This document shows, piece by piece, positions 40,742 to 51,095 of a stretch of 64,000 nt of DNA. Both the position numbers and the translations under genes were made by a program. This DNA is from Oscillospiraceae bacterium (GTDB taxonomy: Bacteria > Bacillota > Clostridia > Oscillospirales > Ruminococcaceae). The stretch covers positions 23,587-87,586 of the forward strand of contig JAQYLI010000034.1 in assembly GCA_028720105.1 (NCBI GenBank), in the 5' to 3' direction. The notes under the pieces are model-generated. The model was not told where the DNA came from, searched no databases, and was given only the letters and a program-made list of their open reading frames with translations. Positions within the stretch are counted from its first letter, which is position 1. Every line of letters begins with the position of its first letter.

Positions 40742-42752
40742 CCCATACTATCCCCGACAGTACCAAGAAAACACACGGCAAAGCCACACCATTACCCCAC
40801 AGCTTGTACTCTGCAGAGTCGCTGTGGGGATTTTTCAGCCATGAACGTATTTGCTTTTCGGATTTTGGCTTTGAGGAACTTCCGGTGATTCTCCTGTGTG
40901 TTTCAAATACACCGTTCCAGAACGCTCTTTCATCATCGGTGGGTTCGTCCGTGCCCAGGTCACTGCACCACCAATCGGGAAAACCCTGCAGCCGTGCACA
41001 CTCGGTGGGAGTTAATCTGCGCACAATATACTGCGGTTCTTTCACAACGGTGGGCGGGTCTTTGTAGTCGCTTGCCACAAGTGTGTTTGCAAGGTTTTCT
41101 GAAGCATCGGTATGATATGATGCCTTGCTTGTGCTGTATACAAGCGTTTCAGAACCGCCGCCGTACATACCTCCTGCGGCTCTCAGTGAACCGCACTTGG
41201 TATTTTCGGCGTACCTATCGTAGGCTTCCTGTGAAAAAGCAACTGCATGACGGTCGGTGGCATTCAGCGTAAATGAAACATCCTCGTTGATTCCGCTGCC
41301 TTGCGGACCGTTCTTGTCAGCTCTGCCTATCATAGAACCCTGTACCGCAACCACAGCAATTCCGCCTTGATTGCAGGAGGGATTTCCGCCGTTTCCGTCA
41401 AGCGTTCTTGCTGTTTCCGCCTGATATATACCGCTGTGAGGGTTGTCCGATTTCATTGAATTGCTGTCCTTTGAGCATATCCCGTATGCCTTAACAGCAA
41501 CCTCGTTACACCTATTTTCTCCTACATCAAATGTATTAAGTGTGTTGGCAACAGCCGATTTCTTCCACTCCTGCCCCTCCGAGGAGGAGTGGGGGCGAGT
41601 ACCTTTTGAAAACGGCACAAATACAGTCTGGTCATTGTTGCAGGAGAGCGTTGCGGATTTATCCGTCTGCACAAGCGCACCCTTTCCGCCGCCAACACAA
41701 CCGCTGCGTATTTTCAGCGTGTATGGTGTTTCTACAACAAAAGGTTGATTGTTGCCGCCCATGCCATAAGTAGAACTTACGGTGGGAGCAACTGCAAGAG
41801 GACCTGTGTATCTGGTGTCCTGTGAATGATTTTCATACACCGCAGCAGGTACTGTTCCTGCTCGTAGAGTGGGTGCGGTTTCTTCTTCATAGCCAATGCC
41901 GTGTGCTTTGGCGGAGTGTTCGGTGCAGAATCCTGCTGATTCCATTACACAGGGAGGATGGTGAGCTTCAGCACGAAGAGTGCATGTCACTTCCTCCGTT
42001 ATGTCCATTCTGTTTCCGCCTTGGTCATTCAGGCAGATTGTGCCTGCCGTTCCAGAGCCGTTTTCAGCAGCGGCGGCAGTTCTTTGCCACGCACGGAAGC
42101 TCTCTGCAGAATACCCCGACAAGCCTTCTGACTCAAATAATACTTTTCCGGCACATTCGCCATCAAAATCTGCGACAAGGTAGATACGTTTTCTTCTCTG
42201 GGGGACTCCCCAGTATTGCGCATCGAGGACTCTCCATGCGAGGGAGAAACCGTCTGCCAGTATCTCTCCTGCGTTTGTCCATTTCTCACATCCAGTAACA
42301 GAAATGCTTTCGTCCTTGACTTGACACAGGCTTTCGAGGACGCATCGGAAATCCTCTCCTTTGTTGGAGCTGAATGCTCCGGGGACATTTTCCCATACGA
42401 TGAATCGAGGATATTTTCCATTTGTTGCACACCTCATTTCTTTGATTATACGAACCGCTTCATAGAAAAGGCTTGAACGAGAACCGTCCAAGCCGCTTCT
42501 TTTTCCGGCAATGCTCATATCTTGGCAAGGGCTGCCGAAGGTCACTATATCCACAGGCGGCAGCTCCGCACCATTCAGTGAGGAAACATCTCCGTAATGT
42601 TTCATCTGCGGCAGACGCTTTGTTGTGACCCGCACAGCGAAAGGTTCAATTTCGGATGCCCACACAGGCTCTATTCCTGCAAGGAGTCCTCCGAGCGGAA
42701 AACCACCGCTGCCGTCAAACAGGCTGCCGAGCGTAAGTACATTATTCATCAG
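40722..42752 (-). CDS. C5-cytosine DNA methyltransferase
   Basis: LGSLFDGSGGFPLGGLLAGIEPVWASEIEPFA, TFGSPCQDMSIAGKRSGLDG, VWENVPGAFSSN, RRLTPTECARLQGFPDWW; start at MNNVLTL approximate. Confidence 0.95.
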   Translation of the reverse strand: MMNNVLTLGSLFDGSGGFPLGGLLAGIEPVWASEIEPFAVRVTTKRLPQMKHYGDVSSLNGAELPPVDIVTFGSPCQDMSIAGKRSGLDGSRSSLFYEAVRIIKEMRCATNGKYPRFIVWENVPGAFSSNKGEDFRCVLESLCQVKDESISVTGCEKWTNAGEILADGFSLAWRVLDAQYWGVPQRRKRIYLVADFDGECAGKVLFESEGLSGYSAESFRAWQRTAAAAENGSGTAGTICLNDQGGNRMDITEEVTCTLRAEAHHPPCVMESAGFCTEHSAKAHGIGYEEETAPTLRAGTVPAAVYENHSQDTRYTGPLAVAPTVSSTYGMGGNNQPFVVETPYTLKIRSGCVGGGKGALVQTDKSATLSCNNDQTVFVPFSKGTRPHSSSEGQEWKKSAVANTLNTFDVGENRCNEVAVKAYGICSKDSNSMKSDNPHSGIYQAETARTLDGNGGNPSCNQGGIAVVAVQGSMIGRADKNGPQGSGINEDVSFTLNATDRHAVAFSQEAYDRYAENTKCGSLRAAGGMYGGGSETLVYSTSKASYHTDASENLANTLVASDYKDPPTVVKEPQYIVRRLTPTECARLQGFPDWWCSDLGTDEPTDDERAFWNGVFETHRRITGSSSKPKSEKQIRSWLKNPHSDSAEYKLWGNGVALPCVFLVLSGIVWVTSCRD

Positions 42753-43983
42753 CAGCCGCCTCCATTTCGTAAAAAGGTATTGTCTTACTACCACGAACCA
42801 CAAACACACCATCTGCCGAGCCGACCTGCTCAATGTACCGCTTCACAATAACATCGCAGTATTTCTCATCAAGCTCAATGGTATGGCAGATGCGGTTCGT
42901 CTGCTCACAGGCGATAAGCGTACTGCCGCTGCCACCGAAGGGGTCGAGGACAATGCAGTTGCTCATGCTTGAATTCTTTATGGGGTAAGCAATAAGCGGA
43001 ACAGGCTTCATTGTGGGGTGGTCGCCGTTTTTCTTCGGCTTGTCAAACTCCCAAATGGTGGTCTGCTTGCGGTCGGAATACCACTGATGCTTGCCGTTCT
43101 TCTTCCAACCGAACAGGCAAGGCTCATGCTGCCACTGATACGGAGAACGCCCAAGAACAAGCGACTGCTTCTTCCAGATACACGTTCCGGAAAGGTAAAA
43201 TCCTGCATCGGCAAAAGCCTTTCTGAAATTGAGTCCCTCTGTATCTGCGTGGAAAACATAGATGCTTGCATCATCAGCCATGGCTTTTTCCATGCAGGTG
43301 AAAGCGTCCAGCAAGAACTGATAGAACTTCTCGTTTTCAAGATTATCATTCTTGATTTTTCCTGCGCTGCCCTCATAATTTACATTGTAGGGCGGGTCGG
43401 TTACCGTGAGATTTGCCTTCTTGCCGTCCATGAGCATTTCGTAGGTTTCCGGCTTGGTGCTGTCACCGCAGATAAGTCTGTGGTTACCTAAAAGCCAAAG
43501 GTCGCCGGACTTTGTGATACAAGGCTTTTCAAGCTCTGCATCAACATCAAAATCATCTTCTTTTGCATCATCGTCCGTATCGAAAAAGCCTGCAAGCTCC
43601 TTTTCATCAAATCCCGTCAAAGCAAGGTTAAAATCCTCAGCTTGTAAAGCTTCAATCTCAACACGCAGCATTTCTTCGTCCCAGCCTGCATCGAGAGCCA
43701 TTCGGTTATCAGCAATTATGTAAGCTTTCTTCTGAGCAGGGGTAAGGTGGTCAACAAATACACAAGGCACATCTGTAATGCCTTCTGCCTTTGCAGCCGT
43801 TATTCTGCCGTGTCCTGCAATGACATTAAAATCTCTGTCGATAATAACGGGATTTACAAATCCGAACTCACGGAGTGAAGAGCGGAGCTTTTTCAGCTGT
43901 TCCGGCGAGTGGGTTCTTGCGTTATTGACATAAGGGATAAGCTTGTCTATGGAAACAAGCTGCATTTCACTTGTGGTGTTCAT
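42742..43983 (-). CDS. ParB-like domain plus N4/N6 DNA methyltransferase
   Basis: VSIDKLIPYVNNARTHSPEQLKKLRSSLREFGFVNPVIID...VIAGHGRITAAK; LTVTDPPYNVNYEG; DPFGGSGSTLIACEQTNR. Confidence 0.95.
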   Translation of the reverse strand: MNTTSEMQLVSIDKLIPYVNNARTHSPEQLKKLRSSLREFGFVNPVIIDRDFNVIAGHGRITAAKAEGITDVPCVFVDHLTPAQKKAYIIADNRMALDAGWDEEMLRVEIEALQAEDFNLALTGFDEKELAGFFDTDDDAKEDDFDVDAELEKPCITKSGDLWLLGNHRLICGDSTKPETYEMLMDGKKANLTVTDPPYNVNYEGSAGKIKNDNLENEKFYQFLLDAFTCMEKAMADDASIYVFHADTEGLNFRKAFADAGFYLSGTCIWKKQSLVLGRSPYQWQHEPCLFGWKKNGKHQWYSDRKQTTIWEFDKPKKNGDHPTMKPVPLIAYPIKNSSMSNCIVLDPFGGSGSTLIACEQTNRICHTIELDEKYCDVIVKRYIEQVGSADGVFVVRGSKTIPFYEMEAAADE

Positions 43984-44141
43984 GCGCCGTTCCTCCTTTT
44001 CATTACTTTTTGCAGTCTCTTACGGGCATCGGCAACATTTCCTTTGATCGCCTGTCCCTTTATGGTTCTGTACTCCTGTGGAGTAAGTCGGCGTCGCTGG
44101 CTTTTAAGTTCCTTGAAGAAATTCATCGTATCATTCGACAT
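43980..44141 (-). CDS. Small phage protein (53 aa)
   Basis: Manual translation MSNDTMNFFKELKSQRRRLTPQEYRTIKGQAIKGNVADARKRLQKVMKRRNGA; overlaps the MTase start. Confidence 0.7.
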   Translation of the reverse strand: MSNDTMNFFKELKSQRRRLTPQEYRTIKGQAIKGNVADARKRLQKVMKRRNGA

Positions 44142-44145
44142 AGTA

Positions 44146-44620
44146 TTATCCTTTCCTTGAACGGAGCAGCTTCTCCATTGTATCGTTCAGATCATCACCC
44201 ACAGGCTCGGTGCAGTTTTCCTTTACGATGTCATATATCTCATACCAGATAAGGTTGGCGCTTTTCTGAAACTGCTGCGACATCTGCACGAAGGGTGATG
44301 CGATAACACCGCCGGTTGTGGGGTGCTTTCCTAGAAGTCCATAGCTGCTGATTGCATCTTCGCACTGTATGTATCTTGCAAAAGCCTGAGCGTAGGCTTC
44401 AATAAGCCGCTTGTTTACAAGGTTCTCGCAGTTTCGTTGTTTCAGCCACAGCCAGATTTCCTTGTATATTTCATCAGCGCCCAGCGGAATACCGTTCTTC
44501 TGCCTTGCCGAAAGATATTCTCCCGGCTTTGGCATATCCACACCGTTAAGCACAGCGCCCTCCGGCAAATCAACTGCGTCCAACTCCTCCGCATCAAATG
44601 TGGGAATGTCATTGTTCATT
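44146..44620 (-). CDS. Terminase small subunit (P27-like)
   Basis: MNNDIPTFDAEELDAVDLPEG... LGKHPTTGGVIASPFVQMSQQFQKSANLIWYEIYDIVKENC; ORF extends to 44784, start uncertain. Confidence 0.8.
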
Positions 44621-44834
44621 ATTCTGGCGCTCTGTCCTTTTTGTATTTTTTCAGCCGCAGGAGTGGGTTTTCCTCCCGCACGGACTCGTCTGCCGCCTCT
44701 GTTTGTACCGTCTTTAGCTATCTTTCTCACCTCGTTTTTGAACAAGGGGTTTAATACCCCCTTTGAACCCCGATTTTTACACACGAAACCCCACGCCGTT
44801 GCCCGATAAGATAGGTACAGAGATTTGACACCCC

Positions 44835-45206
44835 CTACCGGTCACCAATATCGTGGTGGATTTTCGTATGACAGGACTGGCACAGGCTCATAAGATTATC
44901 ATTTGAGTGTGTGCCGCCTTGAGAGAGGGGCTTGATATGATGAACTTCTTCCACAGGTGTCAGCCGCCCATTTTGTAAGCACTTCTCGCACAAAGGATGT
45001 TCTTTTACATATCTGTCACGGATACGTTTCCATGCACGGCCGTACTTTTTATTTATATCAGCGGGGCGCTCATACTTATCGTACTTCCTCCGTGCTTCGG
45101 TTTTATGCTTATCGCAATACTGACCTTCGCATAGATTCGGACAGCCGGGATAGGAACACGGCCGCTGCGGTCGTCTTGGCATTAAGTTCATCTCCTTATC
45201 GCACAA
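44835..45206 (-). CDS. HNH endonuclease
   Basis: WKRIRDRYVKEHPLCEKCLQNGRLTPVEEVHHIKPLSQGGTHSNDNLMSLCQSCHTKIH. Confidence 0.95.
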   Translation of the reverse strand: MCDKEMNLMPRRPQRPCSYPGCPNLCEGQYCDKHKTEARRKYDKYERPADINKKYGRAWKRIRDRYVKEHPLCEKCLQNGRLTPVEEVHHIKPLSQGGTHSNDNLMSLCQSCHTKIHHDIGDR

Positions 45207-45304
45207 TCATCCACTTGCTTCTCGTAAATTTCGTGCGATTTATCTTGACTTTTAATAAAAAATCGCATATAATATAATTAACGAAAACACAAGGAGGTTT
45301 TAGT

Positions 45305-45532
45305 ATGGTTGTAACAGCTACTGAATTCAAGACAAATTTCGGGAAATACCTTGAACTTATTGCACATGAAGATATCTTCATCACCCGAAACGGAAAAACC
45401 ATTGCAAAGGTAGTCAATCCCCAGGTGTCTGCTGTTGATTCTATCCGTGGAATGCTTAATAACGCACCTCACGATATTGACCTCGATTCTCTGAGAGAGG
45501 AGCGCCTTTCCAGATATGAAGATAATGGTTGA
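45305..45532 (+). CDS. Phd/YefM-type antitoxin
   Basis: VVTATEFKTNFGKYLELIAHEDIFITRNGKTIAKVVNP. Confidence 0.9.
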   Translation: MVVTATEFKTNFGKYLELIAHEDIFITRNGKTIAKVVNPQVSAVDSIRGMLNNAPHDIDLDSLREERLSRYEDNG

Positions 45533-45926
45533 CACTAACATCATCATTGATGTCCTGCTGGAACGAGAGCCGTTTGTAAATGATTCCTACAAGCTTTTAT
45601 CCTTATGTGAGGAACATCAGATTGACGGATTTGTTTCAGCCTCTTCAATTACCGATATTTATTATCTTGTAAGAAAATATACTCACAGCAATGAGCTTGC
45701 ATATAAGGCAATCGGCAAAATACTCGAAATCGTAAAAATATGCAGCGTTACCAATGCTGAAGTTCTTACTGCTTTCCAGAAAAAAGCTAAAGACTTTGAG
45801 GATTGCCTTGTTGCCGTTTGTGCGAAGTCTATAAACTGTGATTATATCGTTACAAGAAACATAAAGGATTTTGAAGAGTTTGATATACCGGCTATTGCTC
45901 CCGCCGATTTATTAAGCATATTATAA
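45516..45926 (+). CDS. PIN domain toxin (VapC-like)
   Basis: MKIMVDTNIIIDVLLEREPF...FEDCLVAVCAKSINCDYIVTRNIKDFE; overlaps the antitoxin. Confidence 0.92.
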   Translation: MKIMVDTNIIIDVLLEREPFVNDSYKLLSLCEEHQIDGFVSASSITDIYYLVRKYTHSNELAYKAIGKILEIVKICSVTNAEVLTAFQKKAKDFEDCLVAVCAKSINCDYIVTRNIKDFEEFDIPAIAPADLLSIL

Positions 45927-46129
45927 CGATGAAAAGCCTTGTGGGTATTACTCTCACAAGGCTTTCTGTATTCTTCGCTATCATAATAATAACATATATC
46001 AGCAATCTCATTCTATCACATTTACTCTCATGTTTTTATAACACATATTTTTGTTCCTATTTGATTTTTTTGATTTTGCGTGATATAATATATTAAGAAA
46101 GCTTTTGACTTGCAAAGGAGGTTTGCTTT

Positions 46130-46339
46130 ATGAGTACAAAAGAGATTGCATTAAGTATTTTTAATCACCTTACTGAAGAACAGCTCCGTGGATTTATAGC
46201 AATGTTCGGCGGTTATTATGATATTGACGAAGAATTTAATGAAGAAACTAAAGCGGCGATGAAGTCTGCTTACAACGACGAAGATATTATAGGTCCGTTT
46301 GACAGTGTTGCCGATCTTATGGAGGCACTCAATGCTTAA
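46130..46339 (+). CDS. Orphan antitoxin-like protein
   Basis: MSTKEIALSIFNHLTEEQLRGFIAMFGGYYDIDEE; stop overlaps ATG of a degraded YafQ-like toxin. Confidence 0.65.
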   Translation: MSTKEIALSIFNHLTEEQLRGFIAMFGGYYDIDEEFNEETKAAMKSAYNDEDIIGPFDSVADLMEALNA

Positions 46340-46441
46340 ACCGGAATTTACATGTAAATTAAACGCGATTACAAAGTGACTCTCAAATGCGGTTTAAAGC
46401 CTGCTAATCTTGAAAATGTTATTGGCATACTCTGCTACTAA
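46332..46441 (+). pseudogene. YafQ-like toxin remnant
   Basis: MLKPEFTCKLN then -1/+1 shifted RDYKVTLKCGLKPANLENVIGILCY; matches YafQ MLKPEF..FKRDYK..LKRGL pattern. Confidence 0.6.
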
Positions 46442-46482
46442 CCCCCACCACCCGATATTCGGATTGGTGGGATTTTTTAACG

Positions 46483-46890
46483 TTAATCAGGCACAACAAT
46501 TTCTTTCAATGCGGCGCTGTGCATCCGATGTATGTGCTGCATTGAGTAATTCATATCCACTGCAATCTGTTCCCATGTAATAAAGCAGAGGTAACGTTTT
46601 TCAAGGAGAGTCTGGTATTCCACATTCGGTACAGCCTTGATTACACCCATTATCTCTTTCTTCAAATCCACAAGCTTTTCAATATCCTTTTTAAGACTGT
46701 CTTCTAAATCAATGATCTTTATGACGCAGTCTTCCACACGGGAATGTCCTCGATTGGGGTTTCTCGGCATATCGGAAAAGGTTGTGGTGCATTTCGCAGC
46801 AAGCTCGTTGAGTGACGCAATCTGCTGAGTCTTGGAATTGATGCGGTCATCAAGAAAACGTGCTTGCAATAAATAATCCTTTGCGGTCAT
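46483..46890 (-). CDS. Phage sigma-like/DUF1492 protein
   Basis: LLEKRYLCFITWEQIAVDMNYSMQHIHRMHSAALKEI (HTH region 4-like). Confidence 0.75.
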   Translation of the reverse strand: MTAKDYLLQARFLDDRINSKTQQIASLNELAAKCTTTFSDMPRNPNRGHSRVEDCVIKIIDLEDSLKKDIEKLVDLKKEIMGVIKAVPNVEYQTLLEKRYLCFITWEQIAVDMNYSMQHIHRMHSAALKEIVVPD

Positions 46891-46908
46891 ATTCTACACC
46901 TCCGTATA

Positions 46909-48252
46909 TCATAAGGTTGCCTTAACAGCTGAGATAAGCTCAGCCTGCGTTGTATCCTTGGCTTTCAGTGCGTTCAGTATCTTTGCATCAATGGTGTCCT
47001 TGGTGATTATGTGCTGTATCACCACTGTGTTTGCTGTCTGACCCTGTCGCCAAAGACGTGCGTTTGTCTGCTGATAAAGTTCAAGACTCCATGGTAAAGA
47101 AAACCATACAAGTGTTGAACCACCGCTTTGCAGGTTCAAGCCGTGTCCTGCTGAAGCAGGGTGAATAAGCGCAACGGGAATTTTTCCGTCATTCCAATCT
47201 GAAATATCTTCGCTTGACTTTATCTCTCGAACATCAAACCGTTTCTTGATACGTTCAAGGTCATGCTTGAACCAGTAAGCTACAAGTAGCGGCTTTCCAT
47301 TCATGCTTTCGATTATATCCTCCAAAGCGTCAAGCTTACCATTATGTACCTCAACGATACTGCCGTCATCGGAATACACGGCTCCGCTTGCCATCTGTGA
47401 CAGCTTATTTGAAAGTGCTGCGGCATTTGCGGCAGTGACTTCGTTATCATCTGAAGTAAGTACAAGCTCCTTTTTAAGCTTTTCGTACTTTTCTTTCTGC
47501 TTTTCTGTAAGCTGCACAGTGTACTCCGAGCTTATCAGTTCGGGCATTTTGAGGTGGTCGGTGGCTTTCATCGAAATCGTTATATCCGAGATTCTGTCAT
47601 AAATCTGCTGTTCAGCATAAGGCAGCGGCTTGTAGCTGTAGATTATCATACCGTTGCGCTTGTCCGGCTGAAAGTATGCATCACGATATTGGCTGATAAA
47701 GCGTCCGAGCCTTTCTCCCATATCAAGCAGACGAAACTCTGCGTACAAATCCATCAAACCGTTTCCTGCGGGAGTGCCGGTAAGACCCACGATGCGTTTC
47801 AGCTTGGGGCGAACCTTCATAAATGCTTTGAACCGTTTTGACTGGTGGTTCTTGAAAGAGGACAACTCGTCAATGACTGCCATATCAAAATCGAAAGGGA
47901 AACCGCTGTCCTCAATAAGCCACTGTACATTCTCACGGTTGATTATGTAGATGTCTGCGGGAATACTGAGAGCTTTGAGCCTTTCCCGTTCTGTACCAAC
48001 CACAACGCTGTAACGCAGGTCTTTAAGATGCGACCACTTCTCAATCTCGGCTGACCATGTGTCACGGGCCACACGCAGCGGCGCAACCACCAGAACCTTA
48101 TGTACATCAAAGCTGTCGAAAAGCAGGTCGTTTATTGCTGTCAGCGTTATGCTTGTCTTGCCAAGACCCATGTCAAGAAGCACTGCGGAAATGCTATGGC
48201 TTTCGATATAGTCAATGGCATACTGCTGATAATTGTGGGGTATAAAATTCAT
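46909..48252 (-). CDS. SNF2-type DEAD/DEAH helicase
   Basis: ISAVLLDMGLGKTSITLTAI, AVIDELSSFKNHQSKRFKAF, LWRQGQTANTVVIQHII. Confidence 0.95.
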   Translation of the reverse strand: MNFIPHNYQQYAIDYIESHSISAVLLDMGLGKTSITLTAINDLLFDSFDVHKVLVVAPLRVARDTWSAEIEKWSHLKDLRYSVVVGTERERLKALSIPADIYIINRENVQWLIEDSGFPFDFDMAVIDELSSFKNHQSKRFKAFMKVRPKLKRIVGLTGTPAGNGLMDLYAEFRLLDMGERLGRFISQYRDAYFQPDKRNGMIIYSYKPLPYAEQQIYDRISDITISMKATDHLKMPELISSEYTVQLTEKQKEKYEKLKKELVLTSDDNEVTAANAAALSNKLSQMASGAVYSDDGSIVEVHNGKLDALEDIIESMNGKPLLVAYWFKHDLERIKKRFDVREIKSSEDISDWNDGKIPVALIHPASAGHGLNLQSGGSTLVWFSLPWSLELYQQTNARLWRQGQTANTVVIQHIITKDTIDAKILNALKAKDTTQAELISAVKATL

Positions 48253-48560
48253 TTGGCATCTCCTCCAATCATTTCATCAAGTATTGTCTTTATCTGTTCT
48301 GTGCTGTCAATGATGAATACCCGAAAGCCGAGGTTCATCAAAGTTTTGTGTCTTGCTATCTGCAGAGGTCTTGGTTTCTTGCCCGGCACTTTAAGTTCGG
48401 CAAAGGCGATTTTGCCAACAGGAAGTAGTATCAATCTGTCCGGCATTCCATCAAAACTTGGTGACACAAATTTCAGACACAGACCGCCGTTCGCTTTGAC
48501 GGCCTTTACCAGCTTTTGTTCTATCTGTTTTTCACGCATTTGCAGCTCCTTTATCGTCAA
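48249..48560 (-). CDS. VRR-NUC domain nuclease
   Basis: VKANGGLCLKFVSPSFDGMPDRLILLPVGKIAFAELKVPGKKPRPLQ. Confidence 0.92.
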   Translation of the reverse strand: MTIKELQMREKQIEQKLVKAVKANGGLCLKFVSPSFDGMPDRLILLPVGKIAFAELKVPGKKPRPLQIARHKTLMNLGFRVFIIDSTEQIKTILDEMIGGDAK

Positions 48561-48677
48561 TGGTGATGGTCGGTGATACTCTTTTCATAAACTCTCCTAT
48601 AGAGCATTTTTTTATAAAAATTCAGCCCTAAAGGGGAGTTTATAATAAGACCTCCACCGACCGTCACCTTTATGGTT

Positions 48678-50684
48678 TTAATCGTCCATAAAGTCTGATT
48701 TCAAGCGGATTCCGTACACAATGACGCCCGTTTTTGTTTTACGCTTTGAAAATCCGGCAGAATCAAGTCCTGTGTAAAAATCCGTAGTGCTCCTTGTGTA
48801 TTCTCCGGTTCTTACACAGTACGCACGGTACTCCTGATAAAGCTCTCCCGACTTCTGTGTATATGACGCATCGACCTCGCAGCAGTCCCCAATGAACATA
48901 GAAAGCCAGTCGTTATTCTCGCGGTACTTTTCGATGGCGTCACTTACACACTGCGGAATAGTCAGCTTGAAATTACATTCGATGACCTTCTTCGCACCTT
49001 CGATAATCCATGACAGTACTGCTCCTCCTGCTTTTTCGGCAAGGAAATCCGCATAATTTTTGATGTCGGACTTGCCCTCGATTTTTGCGTTGAATGGTAT
49101 AACGATAAGCCTGCGCCAAGTGCCCTCGTCATTTGCACCGACTCTGGGAAGATGGTTTGTGTACAGCACGAGGGTATGCGTAGGGATAAATTTGAAAGGA
49201 TCACGATATTTCTTCTCTGCTGAAACCTCATCGGTCGAACACAACTGCTTTACTACAGAGGTATTCAGCCGCATTCCTTCTTCAAGTTCAGCTGCTATAA
49301 CAAGGCGCTTTCCCTTAAGTTCAGCCATCTCGGGTCGAACGTTGCGAGTGCACTTCATTGTGAGGGCATCGGCGGATATACTGCCGCTGTACGAACCAAG
49401 CACACGGGAAATGGTGTTCCAGAATGTGGACTTGCCATTCCTGCCCTCGCCATAGGATATAATCAAAGCTTCCAAATACACCTTGCCTATTGCCGAAAGT
49501 CCGACTATCTGCTGAACGTACTCAATAAGTTCAGTATCACCGCAGAAAAAGCTGTTCACTGCCTCCAGCCATATATCCATATTTTCATCATCGGGTGATA
49601 CAGCGGTCACTTTAGTTATGAGGTCAGAAGCAGAGTGCTCGTTGCTTTCACCGGTACGCAGGTCGTATGTAGCGGCAGGAGTGTTCAGCAGAAATTCCTG
49701 TGAATCAAAATCCTTTATATCTCGGAGCAGCATAGGCTTTGCCGCCTGTAATGCCGATATGATATATTTCATATCCCTGCGTTTCATAACAAAAGCTTTG
49801 TATGCAACGGCTACCGCATATTCTACAAAGGCCTTTTCGCTGTTTTCATCTATTGCCTTTTGCAATTCCTTGCCTCCTGCCATAACAGCGTCCTTATCAA
49901 CTCCGGCTTTTATGAGGGCATTTTCAGCCTTTTCAATAGCAATCTTAGCTTCTGCAAGCTGCCTATCAAGGAAATCCTCACAAGCGCCGACCGCAAGCTG
50001 CTTTGACTCCGCCCAGCGTATTCCGTCATAGCGCATATAGTCAGTAGCATCGGTAAATACAAGTTCTCCGCTGTATTCACGGGAGAGAACCTTAGCCTGT
50101 CCGATGTCGGAATAATCATCGGGTTTCAGCTTCATTTCTGCATTGTACTGCTCGGGAGGAATATATCCTGCCTGTTTGGATACCTTTTTGCCAAATTTTA
50201 CTGCACTGTTCCATATGGAATTCAGCTCATCGCTTTCAAGGGGAGGGGCGCACTTTTCAGCCTGTTTCAAGAACTGCTGATATGCTTCATCTGTATTTCC
50301 AAGGCGCTTTATAATACGTCCGGCAAAGTGGGACATGGTTGCATTACGCTGTCCTTCGGGGATAGCAACAGTCTGTCCGTTCGGCATATCTTCGTCAAAG
50401 ATGTCATCTTCAAGGAACTCGGTAAGATTCATACTACCCTGATATACTTCAACATCAACAGGATTTGTCCCGAAGAAAAATCTTGCAGCGTCAAGTGCCT
50501 TTGTATCAAAGAAAGGGAAGATGCAGCTTACTTGCTTTTTCATATCGTTGTATAATTCTGCGTCTGTAATATATTCGATTGGTAAAAGCACGTGAAACTT
50601 CGGCCGTGCCTGTTTGCCGCCTTTGGCTTTCATGTGATTTCTGCTGTAATGGATAGCAACACAATCATTCGCATAAACAAACAA
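48678..50684 (-). pseudogene. Phage/plasmid primase-helicase (D5-like), probably 5' truncated
   Basis: YGEGRNGKSTFWNTISRVLG helicase; N-terminus begins mid-domain at ANDCVAIHYSRNHMKAKGGKQARPKFHVLLP, with no ATG start. Confidence 0.7.
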
Positions 50685-50687
50685 CCT

Positions 50688-50714
50688 TCCACTGATTTTT
50701 CAGCGGAAGGCAAT
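50688..50714 (-). terminator. Hairpin at IME/phage junction
   Basis: Reverse strand ccttccgctgaaaaatcagtggaaggttgtttgttt. Confidence 0.6.
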
Positions 50715-50777
50715 GTGATTTACGAATATTGATCTGTCCGCACGGTCTTGATGACTCATACTTCAAAATAGGGGGAA

Positions 50778-51095
50778 CTATGCCATTTGTCTGGGTACAT
50801 CTTCATATTCTGTATCAGGCATTCTTTTCACAAGATCCCCGCTTATAACAATGTACAGTTCCCAACAAGCTGTATTATTAATCAGCTTCAATTCCGAAAA
50901 ATCTTCAAGCAGAAGTCCTCTGGTTTTGAAAAGCTCTCGAGTTTCATCGAGTGCTTTCTCAAACTTCACTCCTCCTGATATATCGGTGGCATATGTAAAC
51001 GTATAACTATCTGCTACACTTGTTTTCATACCCCTTTTGGGATAATCTTGTGCTATTCTCGTATTGACAGTTATTCCCTCTATTGTGATTTTCAT
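50778..51095 (-). CDS. Uncharacterised protein
   Basis: ORF next to and overlapping the mob gene; coding-like. Confidence 0.5.
   Translation of the reverse strand: MKITIEGITVNTRIAQDYPKRGMKTSVADSYTFTYATDISGGVKFEKALDETRELFKTRGLLLEDFSELKLINNTACWELYIVISGDLVKRMPDTEYEDVPRQMA

Noticed and set aside
41443-42298. Several + strand ORFs over the cytosine methyltransferase
   Set aside because: Antisense to a gene with all C5-MTase motifs
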